Counted from the first letter of the stretch, positions 1 to 7,863 are shown. The stretch is DNA of 24,204 nucleotides from an uncultured Burkholderiales bacterium (GCA_946480465.1 CAMLJY010000078.1:1-24204); one strand, 5' to 3'. Made by a program: numbers and translations. Notes: generated by a model from the letters alone, not told the origin.

Positions 1-1544
1 TTCCAGATCGGCAGGATGTTGTTGCGGCTGACGATGTTGCAGGTGTCGCCGCCGGCCTTGTCGATGCCCGCGGCCACACCCATCCAGTACTGGATGCCCA
101 GTCCGGCCGGCTGCCTGGGCTGCAGCGCGGTGTTGTGGAAGAAGTACATGCGCCCGCCATTGACCTTGGCCACGTTGGAGCCCACCTTGAAGAACGAGCC
201 CCGGTCATCGGTGTCCGGCGTGGGGTTGAATGGGCGGGACAGGCCGGCGTTGTTGTTCATGATGTTCTCGAACACGTACAGCGGGCCGATGGACGTGGTG
301 GCCGCCGCGATGCCGATCTGCGCCTGCTCGATGAAGTTGCCCCAGATGCGCACGTTGCGGTTGGCACCCTCGGCCTCGATGCCGTCGTCGTACACGCCGG
401 CGATCTTGTTGCCGTGGATGTCGGAATCGGCGTAGGGGAAACCTTCGAACGTGAAGTTGTCGCTGCCGCCGATGCCGTCGTTGAAGTAATGGCCGGGCAC
501 GGCGCTGATCTCGTTGTAGCGAATGACGTGGTTCGAACCGCAGTGGTAGAAGCCGACGGCATTCGCGACATTGGGATGGCCATAGGCCCAGTGCTGCGAG
601 CCATAGCGGGGGTCGTGGATGCGGTTGCGCTGGATCACCACCGTGTGCACCTTGCGGTCCACGGGCGTGCGGTAGTTCCAGCAGCCCACACCGTACTGCT
701 CGTTGTAGCCCAGTCGGATCAGGCTGGTGGGATCGGGAATGGCCGCCGGCATGTCCTTCCACCCGGTGCCGAAGCCGCTGATGTCGTTCTCTTCGACGAC
801 CACGTGGTGCGCGCCGTCCAGCAAGGCGATGCCATTGCGCTGGCAGTTCTTCAGCGTCAGGCCGCGCACGATCACGTAAGACGCCTGCACGTTGACGCAG
901 TTGTAGTAGGAGTTCTGGTACTTGTCCGCCGCCTGCATGTCGATGGTGCTGCCGCCCGGCGCCGCGGTGTACAGCACGTAGCCGTTCGGCGTGCCGGATT
1001 CCTTGATGTCGTAGGGGACGCTGCTGTTGCTGGGCAGGACCACGGTCTTGGCAATCGGGAATTCTTCCTTCCAGGTCGCCACGGTCGTCATGGAATACGC
1101 CATCGCAGGCGTCCAGACCAGCACCTCGTAGGTCGTTCCGGGAGACAGCTTGACGATGCTGCCGCGGTATTCCTTGTTGCGCTTGTCGTACCACATCGGC
1201 AGCGCGAACTTCCATTCGCCATTCACGGGGCGGTAGAAGACATAGGCGGGCTGGCTGCTGTCGCCACCCGGCGTTCCCCAATAAAGGCCCAGCGACTGGA
1301 ACGTGGGAATGGCCTTCAATGCCGAGCCGTAGTGCGGCTGGCCGAGGCGGAACGGCATGGCGGTGTCGTCCGAGTACTTCACTTTCGTGCCTGGTTCAAA
1401 CTCGATCGGCTCGTAGCCGACGTTCTGCAGCGGATCGTTCGTCGCCGCGAAATCACCGGCGCTGCCGGCGGCAGGCCACAGGCCCATCGCGGCGGACAAC
1501 AGGCCCGCGGCCACGGGCATCCAAGAGCGCATCAAGCAACGCAT
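1..1544 (-). CDS. Secreted right-handed parallel beta-helix protein (3' end off the window)
   Basis: About 514 codons are visible and the frame stays open to the left edge, so the C-terminus is missing. The ATG at 1544 has a purine-rich ribosome site (GGAAGG) 6 nt upstream. Residues 1-28 look like a signal peptide (basic start, hydrophobic core, Ala-Gly-Ser-Ala before the mature end), so export is expected. A stretch near residues 130-145 with LSPGTTYEV resembles a fibronectin-III-like strand. From about residue 200 the protein shows repeated N-x-I turns (ENDISGF at N253, then RNRI, YNEI, GNKI, GNFI), the asparagine-ladder pattern of pectate-lyase-like beta-helices. Many such proteins are polysaccharide lyases or hydrolases, but I see no residue set that fixes the substrate. 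It lies 125 bp behind a TRAP binding-protein gene on the same strand and may be the last gene of the sugar-acid operon. Fold: confident; enzymatic role: inferred. Confidence 0.85.
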   Translation of the reverse strand, partial: MRCLMRSWMPVAAGLLSAAMGLWPAAGSAGDFAATNDPLQNVGYEPIEFEPGTKVKYSDDTAMPFRLGQPHYGSALKAIPTFQSLGLYWGTPGGDSSQPAYVFYRPVNGEWKFALPMWYDKRNKEYRGSIVKLSPGTTYEVLVWTPAMAYSMTTVATWKEEFPIAKTVVLPSNSSVPYDIKESGTPNGYVLYTAAPGGSTIDMQAADKYQNSYYNCVNVQASYVIVRGLTLKNCQRNGIALLDGAHHVVVEENDISGFGTGWKDMPAAIPDPTSLIRLGYNEQYGVGCWNYRTPVDRKVHTVVIQRNRIHDPRYGSQHWAYGHPNVANAVGFYHCGSNHVIRYNEISAVPGHYFNDGIGGSDNFTFEGFPYADSDIHGNKIAGVYDDGIEAEGANRNVRIWGNFIEQAQIGIAAATTSIGPLYVFENIMNNNAGLSRPFNPTPDTDDRGSFFKVGSNVAKVNGGRMYFFHNTALQPRQPAGLGIQYWMGVAAGIDKAGGDTCNIVSRNNILPIW

Positions 1545-1650
1545 CGATATCCTTCCTTCAAACCATTGAATCGAACCCGGCGGCATGGTCCACCGCAGGG
1601 CGCGGCAGCGTCCAACGACATTCCGACATGAGGGCATGACCGGTGGTCAT

Positions 1651-1666
1651 GGGCGCACCGGCGCCC
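1651..1666 (-). terminator. Short GC stem-loop after the second TRAP binding-protein gene
   Basis: GGGCGC and GCGCCC form a 6-bp stem with a 4-nt loop, starting 4 nt beyond the stop codon at 1670. A second small inverted repeat, ATGACC/GGTCAT, follows at 1636-1650. There is no U tract, so this may be a weak terminator or a 3'-end-protecting hairpin rather than a strong terminator. Confidence 0.35.
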
Positions 1667-1669
1667 GCT

Positions 1670-2701
1670 TCAGCGGCCGCCGGTGCGCAGGCGCCCGAGC
1701 TCCACATAAAGCTCGACCACCTCGGCCGCGCCGATCTGGCGGTTGTATTTGTCAAAGACATCGCGCAACCGGTGGCGGATGCGCTCGGCGTCCTGGCGCG
1801 GAATGCTGCTGACCTGCATGCCGCGCTCGCGCAGCGCGGCCAGGGCCTGGCCGGCGGCCTCGCGGCTCCAGCGGCGCTCCAGGTCGCGCGATTCACCAGC
1901 CGCGCGGCGCAGCGCCACCCGCTGCGCGGCATTCAGCGCCTCCCATTGCCGCCGCGAGATCAGCAGCACGTGCGCCGAATAGACGTGGCGCGACAGGGTG
2001 AGGTACTTCTGCACTTCGTGGAAGCGGCTGGCCAGGATGGTGGGCAGCGGGTTCTCCTGGCCATCGACCGCCTTGCTGCGCAGTGCCTCGTAGACCTGCG
2101 GGAACGGCATCGGCACCGCCTCGAAGCCCAGGCGCTGGAAACTGTCCACCAGCATGTCGTTCTGCATCGTGCGCAGGCGCACGCCCTGGAAATCCGATGC
2201 CTGCGCGATCGGCCGCAGGCTGTTGGTCATGTGGCGGAAGCCGTTCTCCCAGTAGGCCAGGCCGACCAGGCCATGCTGCATCAGGCTGTCCAGCTGGCGC
2301 TGGCCCCAGGCGCCGTCGAGGATGGTGTCGGCCTCGGCTTCCTCGAAGAAGGTGAAGGGGTAGTTGATGGCCGAGAAGCCTGGGTTCAGGCGGGCCAGCG
2401 TGCTGCTGTCGGGCGCGGTCATCTCCAGCGTGCCGTCACGCAGCGCCTGCACCATCGACAGGTCGTTGCCGAGCTTGCCGCCGGCATGCAGCTCGATGCG
2501 CACGGCGCCGTGGGTGTAGCGCTCGACGCGCTGCGCGAAGTCCTGCACCGCACGGCCCTGGATCGAGTCGGCCGGCAGGCCGATGCCCAGGCGCAGCCGC
2601 ATCGGCGAGGCCGCCGCCGGCGCGCCCGCCGCAACCAGACCACCGGTGGCCACCGCCGCGAGCAGCAGGCGGCGGCGCAGGACGAAGCCAGGCTGGTTCA
2701 T
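1670..2701 (-). CDS. TRAP transporter substrate-binding protein, DctP family (second copy)
   Basis: This is a 343-residue periplasmic binding protein of the DctP family, which captures an organic or sugar acid and hands it to the DctQM permease. I chose the ATG at 2701 because GGAGGG lies just upstream; a GTG at 2716 in the same frame would add five residues. The N-terminus has a run of arginines followed by a hydrophobic stretch, consistent with a signal peptide. The central motif GLVGLAYWENGF and the LRTMQN segment (Arg177, the family's usual carboxylate-binding position) are present, as is VDGQENP. It is clearly paralogous to the protein encoded directly upstream (2806-3831), sharing long identical stretches such as GLAYWENGF and FHEVQKY, but it is richer in arginine and has diverged elsewhere. 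It may bind a different ligand or be a spare copy; the sequence does not decide this. Confidence 0.93.
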   Translation of the reverse strand: MNQPGFVLRRRLLLAAVATGGLVAAGAPAAASPMRLRLGIGLPADSIQGRAVQDFAQRVERYTHGAVRIELHAGGKLGNDLSMVQALRDGTLEMTAPDSSTLARLNPGFSAINYPFTFFEEAEADTILDGAWGQRQLDSLMQHGLVGLAYWENGFRHMTNSLRPIAQASDFQGVRLRTMQNDMLVDSFQRLGFEAVPMPFPQVYEALRSKAVDGQENPLPTILASRFHEVQKYLTLSRHVYSAHVLLISRRQWEALNAAQRVALRRAAGESRDLERRWSREAAGQALAALRERGMQVSSIPRQDAERIRHRLRDVFDKYNRQIGAAEVVELYVELGRLRTGGR

Positions 2702-2776
2702 GACCGAACCCTCCACACCAAATGACTTCCAGGAACCGAAGGGCCGCGCCCGGTCGGGACGCGCCGGCGGCGGGGT

Positions 2777-2795
2777 GGCGCGCGCTCAGCGCGCC
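2777..2795 (-). terminator. Stem-loop between the two TRAP binding-protein genes
   Basis: GGCGCGC and GCGCGCC form a 7-bp perfect stem with a 5-nt loop, 10 nt beyond the stop codon of the first binding-protein gene. No U run follows. A stem in this position can raise the amount of upstream binding-protein mRNA by blocking 3' decay or by partial termination. That role is inferred from position only. Confidence 0.4.
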
Positions 2796-2805
2796 CGGCA
2801 GTCCA

Positions 2806-3831
2806 TCACTGTCCGCGCAGCTTGCCCAGCGCGGCCTGTGCTTCCTGCCACAGGTCCATGCCCACGGTGGTCGCGATCGTCGCGTTGACCGCGGTCAGCT
2901 TGTCGCGCATGCGGCCGGTCTCCTTGGGCGCGATCTTGTTGAAGACCATGCCCTTTTGCTGCAGCTCGGACAGCGCCTTGGCGGAAGCGTCGCGCGTGTC
3001 CTTGCGCTCGAAGTCGCGGCTGGCACGCGCGGCGTCCATCAGCACCTTCTGCTCGTCCTTGCTCAGGCCGTCCCAGTACTTCTTGCTGACCAGCAGGATC
3101 CACGGGCTGTAGACGTGGTTGGTGGCGCTGACGTACTTCTGCACCTCGTGGAACTTGCTGGTCAGGATGGTGGTGTACGGGTTCTCCTGGCCATCGACGG
3201 TCTTGGTTTCCAGGGCCGGGAACAGTTCGGGGAAGGCCAGCGGCACCGGGTTGGCACCCAGCTGCTTGAAGGCATCCAGGTACACCGGGTTCTGCATCAC
3301 GCGCAGCTTGATGCCTTCGAAGTCGCTGGCGGTCTGGATCGGCTTCTTGCTGTTGGTGACGTTGCGGAAGCCGTTCTCCCAGTAGGCGAGGCCGACCAGG
3401 CCCTTGTCCTGCAGCTTGTCCATCACCTTCTGGCCCACCGGGCCGTCGAGGATGGCATCGGCCTCCTGCGTGTTGTTGAACAGGAAGGGCGTGTCCCACA
3501 GCGCCATTTCCTTGGCGATGCCCACCAGCGTGGCGGTGGAGCCCACCATCATTTCCTGCGCGCCGCCGATCAGCGCCTGCTGCATCTGCACGTCCGAGCC
3601 CAGCGCGGCAGCGCCGACGGCACGAATCTTCATCTTGCCGCCCGAGGCCTTCTCGACCTGCTCGGCGAAGAACTTGACGGCACGGCCCTGGTTGGTGGCC
3701 TCGGCCAGGCCATAGCCGAAGCGGATGATGCGCGGCTTGATGTCCTGCGCGGCGGACAGCGTGGGCGCCAGCGCGGCACCCAGGCCCAGCGCGATCGTGG
3801 CGGCGAGCGCATGGCGGCGGATCATGGTCAT
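2806..3831 (-). CDS. dctP: TRAP transporter substrate-binding protein, DctP family (first copy)
   Basis: This 341-residue protein is a typical DctP-type periplasmic receptor for a TRAP transporter. AGGAG sits 7 nt before the ATG at 3831, and residues 1-28 form a signal peptide (MTMIRRHAL followed by an alanine/leucine core ending SAAQ). Family landmarks include FGYGLAE near the mature N-terminus, NQGRAVKFFAEQVE, GLVGLAYWENGF, LRVMQNP with Arg177 as the expected carboxylate-binding residue, and VDGQENPY. It follows dctM by 35 bp, so it is almost surely the cognate receptor of the DctQM permease. Operon position behind gluconokinase suggests gluconate or a related aldonate as ligand, which is inference. 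Confidence 0.95.
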   Translation of the reverse strand: MTMIRRHALAATIALGLGAALAPTLSAAQDIKPRIIRFGYGLAEATNQGRAVKFFAEQVEKASGGKMKIRAVGAAALGSDVQMQQALIGGAQEMMVGSTATLVGIAKEMALWDTPFLFNNTQEADAILDGPVGQKVMDKLQDKGLVGLAYWENGFRNVTNSKKPIQTASDFEGIKLRVMQNPVYLDAFKQLGANPVPLAFPELFPALETKTVDGQENPYTTILTSKFHEVQKYVSATNHVYSPWILLVSKKYWDGLSKDEQKVLMDAARASRDFERKDTRDASAKALSELQQKGMVFNKIAPKETGRMRDKLTAVNATIATTVGMDLWQEAQAALGKLRGQ

Positions 3832-3866
3832 GACAGGTCTCCTGAAGGATCGTCTAACAAGGAAAA

Positions 3867-5159
3867 TCAGCGCATCCAGGCCAGTGGCACGGTGACCACG
3901 GCCGGAACCGCCACGAGAAGCGAAAGCACCAGCAAATAGGCGGCGAGAAAGGGATTGACGCCGCGGATCACGCCCGCGAGCGAGAGGCGCCCCACCCCGG
4001 CCACCACGTTCAGCACCGTGCCCACCGGCGGAGTGATCAGGCCGATGGCGCCGTTGAGGATGAACATCAGCCCGAAGTACACCGGGTCGATGCCGGCTTT
4101 CACGGCCAGCGGCAGCATCACCGGCGCGAAGATCAGGATGGTGGGCGTCAGGTCCAGCGCGGTGCCGATGAGCACCAGCGCCAGCATCATCGCCACCATC
4201 AGCAGGCGCGGGCTTTCCACCAGCGAGCCCAGCAGGCCGGCGAGCACCGTCGTCACGTCAGCCAGCGTGATCATGTAGCTCACCACCTGGGCGCCGGCGC
4301 ACAGGAACATCACGATGGCCGTGGTGCGCGCGGCGCGCAGCAGCACCGGGTACAGGTCGGCCGGCCTCATCTCGCGGTGCACGAACAGTGCGATGGCCAG
4401 CGCATAGAAGGCCGCCACCACCGCGGCTTCGGTGGGCGTGAACACGCCCGTCTTCATGCCGCCGATGATGATCACCGGCATCAGCAGCGCCCAGAAGGCG
4501 CGGCCCACGGCGCGCAGCCGCTCGCCCCAGGGCACGGCGGCTTCCGCCGGCAGGTCCAGCCGGCGCATCACCAGCTTCCAGGTGGCCAGCAGCGCCACGC
4601 CCATCAGCAGGCCCGGCGCGATGCCGGACATGAACAACGCCGAGATCGAGGTGTTGGTCGTGACCCCATAGATCACGAAAGGCATGGACGGCGGGATGAT
4701 GGGCGCGATGATCCCGCCGGAGGCGATCAGGCCGGCCGAGGTGTTCATCGGGTAACCGCGCTCGCGCATCATCGGCAGCAGGATGGTGGCCAGCGCCGCG
4801 GTGTCGGCCAGGGCCGAGCCGCTCATGCTGGCCATCAGCACCGCGGCGGCGATGGCCACGTAGCCCAGCCCGCCACCGACGTGGCCGAACCAGGCCTGCG
4901 CGGCCTGGATGATGCGGCGGCTCAGGCCGCCCGCGTTCATCAGCTCGCCGGCCAGCACGAAGAAGGGCACGGCCAGCAGCGGGAAGCTGTCCACCCCGGC
5001 CACCAGGTTCTGCGCCAGCAGCTGCGCGTCCCAGAAGTCGAGCACCCAGGCCATGCCGGCACCGATCAGCACCAGCGCGAGGCCCATGTTCATGCCGATG
5101 CCCAGCAGCAGCACCATGCCGCCGACGAAGACGCCGAAGGCCATCGCCTCGTTGCTCAT
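3867..5159 (-). CDS. dctM: TRAP transporter large permease subunit DctM
   Basis: A 430-residue, strongly hydrophobic protein with roughly twelve membrane segments, the Na+-coupled transport subunit of a TRAP system. Family motifs visible are FPLLAVPFFVLAGELMN, SGSALADTAALATILLP, and the signature IIPPSMPFVIYG; LITPPVGTVLN near the C-terminus matches the second repeat. I start at the ATG at 5159 (MSNEAMAF), which has GGAG 7 nt upstream inside the end of dctQ and lies 4 nt after the dctQ stop. A longer reading from 5219 would only add an atypical polar stretch. It works in the inner membrane with DctQ and the binding protein. Confidence 0.96.
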   Translation of the reverse strand: MSNEAMAFGVFVGGMVLLLGIGMNMGLALVLIGAGMAWVLDFWDAQLLAQNLVAGVDSFPLLAVPFFVLAGELMNAGGLSRRIIQAAQAWFGHVGGGLGYVAIAAAVLMASMSGSALADTAALATILLPMMRERGYPMNTSAGLIASGGIIAPIIPPSMPFVIYGVTTNTSISALFMSGIAPGLLMGVALLATWKLVMRRLDLPAEAAVPWGERLRAVGRAFWALLMPVIIIGGMKTGVFTPTEAAVVAAFYALAIALFVHREMRPADLYPVLLRAARTTAIVMFLCAGAQVVSYMITLADVTTVLAGLLGSLVESPRLLMVAMMLALVLIGTALDLTPTILIFAPVMLPLAVKAGIDPVYFGLMFILNGAIGLITPPVGTVLNVVAGVGRLSLAGVIRGVNPFLAAYLLVLSLLVAVPAVVTVPLAWMR

Positions 5160-5163
5160 CGCA

Positions 5164-5694
5164 TCACTCCACGTCGTGCGCGCTCTCGGCCACCAGGGGC
5201 CGGCGCAGCACCAGTTCACGGGCGGCCATCACGCCGATCGCCAAGGCGCACAGCAGCGCCGGCAAGGGCAGCAGCGCGGCGGGGTAGCCCATCACCACCG
5301 ACTTGCTGGCCCAGCCGACCTGCACCTGGTTCCAGGCGCCCCAGGCCAGCAGCGCGCAGGCCAGCACCACCAGGCCGCGGATGAGCACCGCCATGCCGCC
5401 CAGCAGCGCCGGGCGGCCGCGCAGCGCCTGCAGCAGGCTGGTGAAGGCCATGTGCTCGCCCGCGGGATAGGCCAGCGTCGCGCCGATGAAGACCATCCAG
5501 ACGAAGAGCAATCGCGCCAGCTCCTCGCTGGCGGCGATGCCGGTGCCGAAGCCGTAGCGCAGCACGACGTTGACGAAGACCGCCGCCGCCATCACCGCCA
5601 TGCAGGCGGCCATGGCCACGCGCAGCGCGGCGGCGGATGCGGCGGCCAGCGGCGCAGGCCGGGGGGACCGCGGGCGAGACACGGGTGCGTTCAT
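5164..5694 (-). CDS. dctQ: TRAP transporter small permease subunit DctQ
   Basis: A 176-residue protein with four hydrophobic segments, the accessory membrane subunit of a TRAP transporter. The signature region NVVLRYGFGTG followed by SEELARLLFVWMVFIGA is typical of DctQ. Its ATG overlaps the stop codon of gntK by 4 nt (ATGA), and it ends 4 nt before dctM, so the three genes are translationally linked. The N-terminal 20 residues are proline- and arginine-rich and cytosolic. Confidence 0.95.
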   Translation of the reverse strand: MNAPVSRPRSPRPAPLAAASAAALRVAMAACMAVMAAAVFVNVVLRYGFGTGIAASEELARLLFVWMVFIGATLAYPAGEHMAFTSLLQALRGRPALLGGMAVLIRGLVVLACALLAWGAWNQVQVGWASKSVVMGYPAALLPLPALLCALAIGVMAARELVLRRPLVAESAHDVE

Positions 5695-6272
5695 GGCGCG
5701 GCCTCCAGCGGGGTGGCCGGCTCGCGCAGCCAGGCCGAGGTCTCGGCCAGCAACCGGTCGATCGGCAGGCTGGCATCCAGGCCCAGCACGCCCGCCTCGC
5801 CGGCGGGCGGCTCCAGCGCTGCGAACTGGCTGTCCACCAGCGCCGGCGAGAAGAAGTGGCCCGGGCGGCCGGTGACGCGTTCCAGCGCCTCGCGCCGGTC
5901 GATCTCAAGGAAGACGAAGCGCACGCCGGGTGCCGCCTCGCGCAGGCGGTCGCGGTAGCGGCGCTTCAGTGCCGAGCAGGTCAGCACGGCCCCGGCCGGG
6001 GACGATGCCAGCGCCCGCCCCAGGCGTTGCAGCCAGGACTCGCGGTCGGCATCGTCCAGCGCAATGCCGGCGCTCATCTTGCGGCGGCTGGCTTCGCTGT
6101 GGTGGTCGTCGCCTTCGATCAGCGGCAGCGCTTCCTGCCGCGCCAGCGCCGCCGCCAGGCTGGACTTGCCGCAGCCGGCCACGCCCATCACGACCACCAG
6201 CATGCCCGCCAGGGGGCGATCGGACGTTGGTAGCGCTGTCTGTTCATGAATCAATCCCTTCGTCGACGACAT
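5691..6272 (-). CDS. gntK: Gluconokinase, GntK family
   Basis: This 193-residue kinase phosphorylates gluconate to 6-phosphogluconate using ATP. It has the P-loop GVAGCGKSS at residues 30-38, the family motif EGDDHHS (substrate and metal region), KMSAGIALDD, and CSALKRRYRD, all close to the pattern of small thermoresistant-type gluconokinases. The ATG at 6272 is preceded by AGGTGAG; a GTG at 6281 and an ATG at 6203 (directly before the P-loop strand) are possible starts. It is the first gene of the operon and overlaps dctQ by 4 nt. This ties the TRAP transporter to aldonate uptake. A palindromic operator lies about 95 bp upstream. Confidence 0.94.
   Translation of the reverse strand: MSSTKGLIHEQTALPTSDRPLAGMLVVVMGVAGCGKSSLAAALARQEALPLIEGDDHHSEASRRKMSAGIALDDADRESWLQRLGRALASSPAGAVLTCSALKRRYRDRLREAAPGVRFVFLEIDRREALERVTGRPGHFFSPALVDSQFAALEPPAGEAGVLGLDASLPIDRLLAETSAWLREPATPLEAAP
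6228..6241. promoter_or_regulatory. Possible secondary operator inside gntK
   Basis: TGGTAGCGCTGTCT matches 10 of 14 bases of the palindrome at 6367-6380 and lies within the first codons of gntK. Its centre is about 139 bp from that of the upstream palindrome. LacI-family repressors often use an auxiliary site inside the first gene for DNA looping. The core GCGCT is common in this GC-rich DNA, so this site is weaker evidence than the upstream one. Confidence 0.35.
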
Positions 6273-6366
6273 CGATCTCACCTGAGCCTGGTTTTCTAGT
6301 GATCAACCGGCGGTTCGAGGGGTGAGCACCCCGTCGACAAGCCTCTGGAGGCGCCGGTTCTGGATT

Positions 6367-6380
6367 GGATAGCGCTATCC
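6367..6380. promoter_or_regulatory. LacI-type operator upstream of gntK
   Basis: GGATAGCGCTATCC is a perfect 14-bp palindrome with a central CG, as LacI-family operators usually have. It sits in the 294-bp gap between gntK and the LacI-family gene, on the promoter side of gntK, and a near-copy lies upstream of the regulator gene. I could not assign convincing -10/-35 boxes. The same gap also holds an inverted repeat CCGTC-TT-GACGG at 6398-6409 and a small stem-loop (CCCCT/GGGG arms) at 6427-6442, possibly the 3' end of the regulator transcript. Confidence 0.65.
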
Positions 6381-6472
6381 TAGTCCTTTGAAACAATCCG
6401 TCTTGACGGGTTTACCCCTAGCAATACCCCTTCATCGAGGGGGAACGCGCCAGATGGGCAGTAGTTCACAAC

Positions 6473-6486
6473 GGACTGCGCTGTCC
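6473..6486. promoter_or_regulatory. Weak operator-like site downstream of the regulator gene
   Basis: GGACTGCGCTGTCC keeps the outer and central bases of the 14-bp palindrome (11 of 14 matches), about 100 bp from it. It shares the 11-mer GCGCTGTCCAT with the two sites near the regulator start at 7650 and 7774. It could be an extra repressor contact or a chance match. Confidence 0.25.
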
Positions 6487-6566
6487 ATGGCCCGGGAGTC
6501 CCCGCCTCGGTGTTTCGCCGGCCCGACTCGCCCCGGTGAGGGCCCCGATCTCTGCCGCGCAGGCTC

Positions 6567-7592
6567 CTAGCTGCTGCCGCGGATGACCAGCTCGTAGCCC
6601 AGGTCCAGGCGCGGCCGGGGCACCGGGCGCCCTTCGATCAGGGCCAGCAGCATCAGCGCGGCCTCGCGCCCGATGGCCGCGCGCGGCGTGCGCACGCTGG
6701 TCAGCGGCGGCACCACCAGGTCGCTGCCGGTGAGGTCGTTGAAGCCGGCCACCGCGATCTGGCGCGGCACCTCGACGCCGAGGCGCCAGGCCGCCAGCAG
6801 CGCGCCCTGCGCCAGGTCGTCGTTGTTGAAGAACACCGCATCGACGTCAGGATGCCGCGCACGCAGCTCGCGAAAGAGCTGGTCGCCCAGCGCCATCGAC
6901 GAGCGGCCCGGGTTCAGCAGCTCCAGCGCCGGGTCGTACAGCCCGGCCTGGCGCAGGCAGCGGCGGTAACCTTCGGCGCGCTGCAGGGTGCGCGGGTCCA
7001 GCTGCGCGGCGCAGAAGGCGATGCGGCGGCGGCCGCGGTCCAGCAGGTGCTGGGTGACCGCCTGGCCGCCCTGCTCCTGCGAGAAACCGACGCAATGCAC
7101 GTCGGGCGCGCTGGTCATCTCCATCATGTAGACCACGGGCACGCCGCTGCGCTCGATCAGCCGGCGCGCCATCTCGCTGCGGTCGAAACCGGTCACCAGC
7201 AGGCCCGCGGGCCGGTGCGCCATGAAGCTGTCGAGCAGGCGCTCCTCTTCCTCGCGGTCGTAGTGGGTGATGCCGATCAGCGTCTGGTAGCCGGCGGGGA
7301 ACAGCGCCGCCTGCGCCGCCTCCAGCAGGTCGACGAACAGCGCATTCGACAAGAGCGGCACCAGCACCACCACGTTGGCGCTGCGCGCGGTGGCCAGCGC
7401 GCGCGCCGCGGGGTCGGGCTGGTAGCCGAGCTGGTCCGCCGCCTCGCGCACCTTGGCGACCAGTTCCGGCGCCACGGCACGCGCCCCGCGCAGCGCGCGC
7501 GAGGCGGTGATCGGGCTCACGCCGGCGGCGCGCGCCACGTCGGCGAGGGTGACGCGGCCGGTGGCGCGGCTGCGGGGCGGCGCGCCGGTCAT
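6567..7592 (-). CDS. LacI-family transcriptional regulator, GntR-like
   Basis: A 341-residue LacI-family repressor of normal length. Residues 14-35 (VTLADVARAAGVSPITASRA) are the N-terminal helix-turn-helix, followed by the hinge-helix segment PDPAARALATARS and a periplasmic-binding-protein-like ligand domain (VVLVPLLSNALF to the C-terminus), including FNNDDLAQGALLAAW and VAGFNDLTGSDLVVPPLTSVR. I start at the ATG at 7592, which places the helix-turn-helix at the usual distance; no strong ribosome site is visible. The same frame stays open to 8030 through the heptamer repeat, but that extension is not credible. By position next to gntK-TRAP and the matching palindromes it most likely represses that operon and itself, released by gluconate or a related acid. 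Confidence 0.93.
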   Translation of the reverse strand: MTGAPPRSRATGRVTLADVARAAGVSPITASRALRGARAVAPELVAKVREAADQLGYQPDPAARALATARSANVVVLVPLLSNALFVDLLEAAQAALFPAGYQTLIGITHYDREEEERLLDSFMAHRPAGLLVTGFDRSEMARRLIERSGVPVVYMMEMTSAPDVHCVGFSQEQGGQAVTQHLLDRGRRRIAFCAAQLDPRTLQRAEGYRRCLRQAGLYDPALELLNPGRSSMALGDQLFRELRARHPDVDAVFFNNDDLAQGALLAAWRLGVEVPRQIAVAGFNDLTGSDLVVPPLTSVRTPRAAIGREAALMLLALIEGRPVPRPRLDLGYELVIRGSS

Positions 7593-7644
7593 GCCGACAC
7601 CGTGGGCCCGGCGCCCGGTCTGGCTGCGAAAGGGAACGGATCGC

Positions 7645-7658
7645 GGATAGCGCTGTCC
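7645..7658. promoter_or_regulatory. LacI-type operator upstream of the regulator gene
   Basis: GGATAGCGCTGTCC matches the gntK-side palindrome at 13 of 14 positions and lies 53 bp before the regulator ATG. The simplest reading is autoregulation. Confidence 0.55.
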
Positions 7659-7772
7659 ATCCGCCGCCCGCGGCGGGAGCGGAAGAGGATCCCGCAGGGG
7701 GCGGGGCGGACAAGACGAAGGAAGCGGCAGGCGGCCATGGCCTCGCACGATAGCCGAAGCGCGACGGCAGCC

Positions 7773-7789
7773 AGCGCTGTCCATCCGCC
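7773..7789. repeat. 17-bp direct repeat containing an operator half-site
   Basis: AGCGCTGTCCATCCGCC occurs here and again at 7649-7665, where it is the right half of the operator at 7645-7658 plus its flank. In this copy the left half of the palindrome is absent. The copy at 7773 runs directly into the heptamer array, so the array starts exactly at the operator flank. Confidence 0.8.
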
Positions 7790-7863
7790 ATCCGCCATCC
7801 GCCATCCGCCATCCGCCATCCGCCATCCGCCATCCGCCATCCGCGCCATCCGCGCCATCCGCG
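7781..7863. repeat. Heptanucleotide tandem repeat (CCATCCG, 9 copies) with a 9-nt tail variant
   Basis: Nine consecutive perfect copies of CCATCCG start at 7781, 7788 and so on to 7837. The last continues into three copies of the variant CCATCCGCG (7837, 7846, 7855). The array lies in the 397-bp gap between the regulator gene (minus) and the DUF2867 gene (plus). A 7-nt unit is not a multiple of three, so it is unlikely to be coding. The rest of this gap (7593-7780 and 7864-7989) is GC-rich; beyond the operator sites I see nothing definite in it. Confidence 0.95.

Noticed and set aside
135..1631. 498-codon plus-strand open frame
   Set aside because: It is antisense to the secreted beta-helix gene, which has a ribosome site, a signal peptide and coherent repeats.
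6388..6570. 60-codon plus-strand open frame in the gntK promoter gap
   Set aside because: No ribosome site or recognisable feature, and it lies over the operator region and the regulator 3' end.
7781..7863. Possible CRISPR array
   Set aside because: The units are 7-9 nt with no spacers, so it is a simple tandem repeat.
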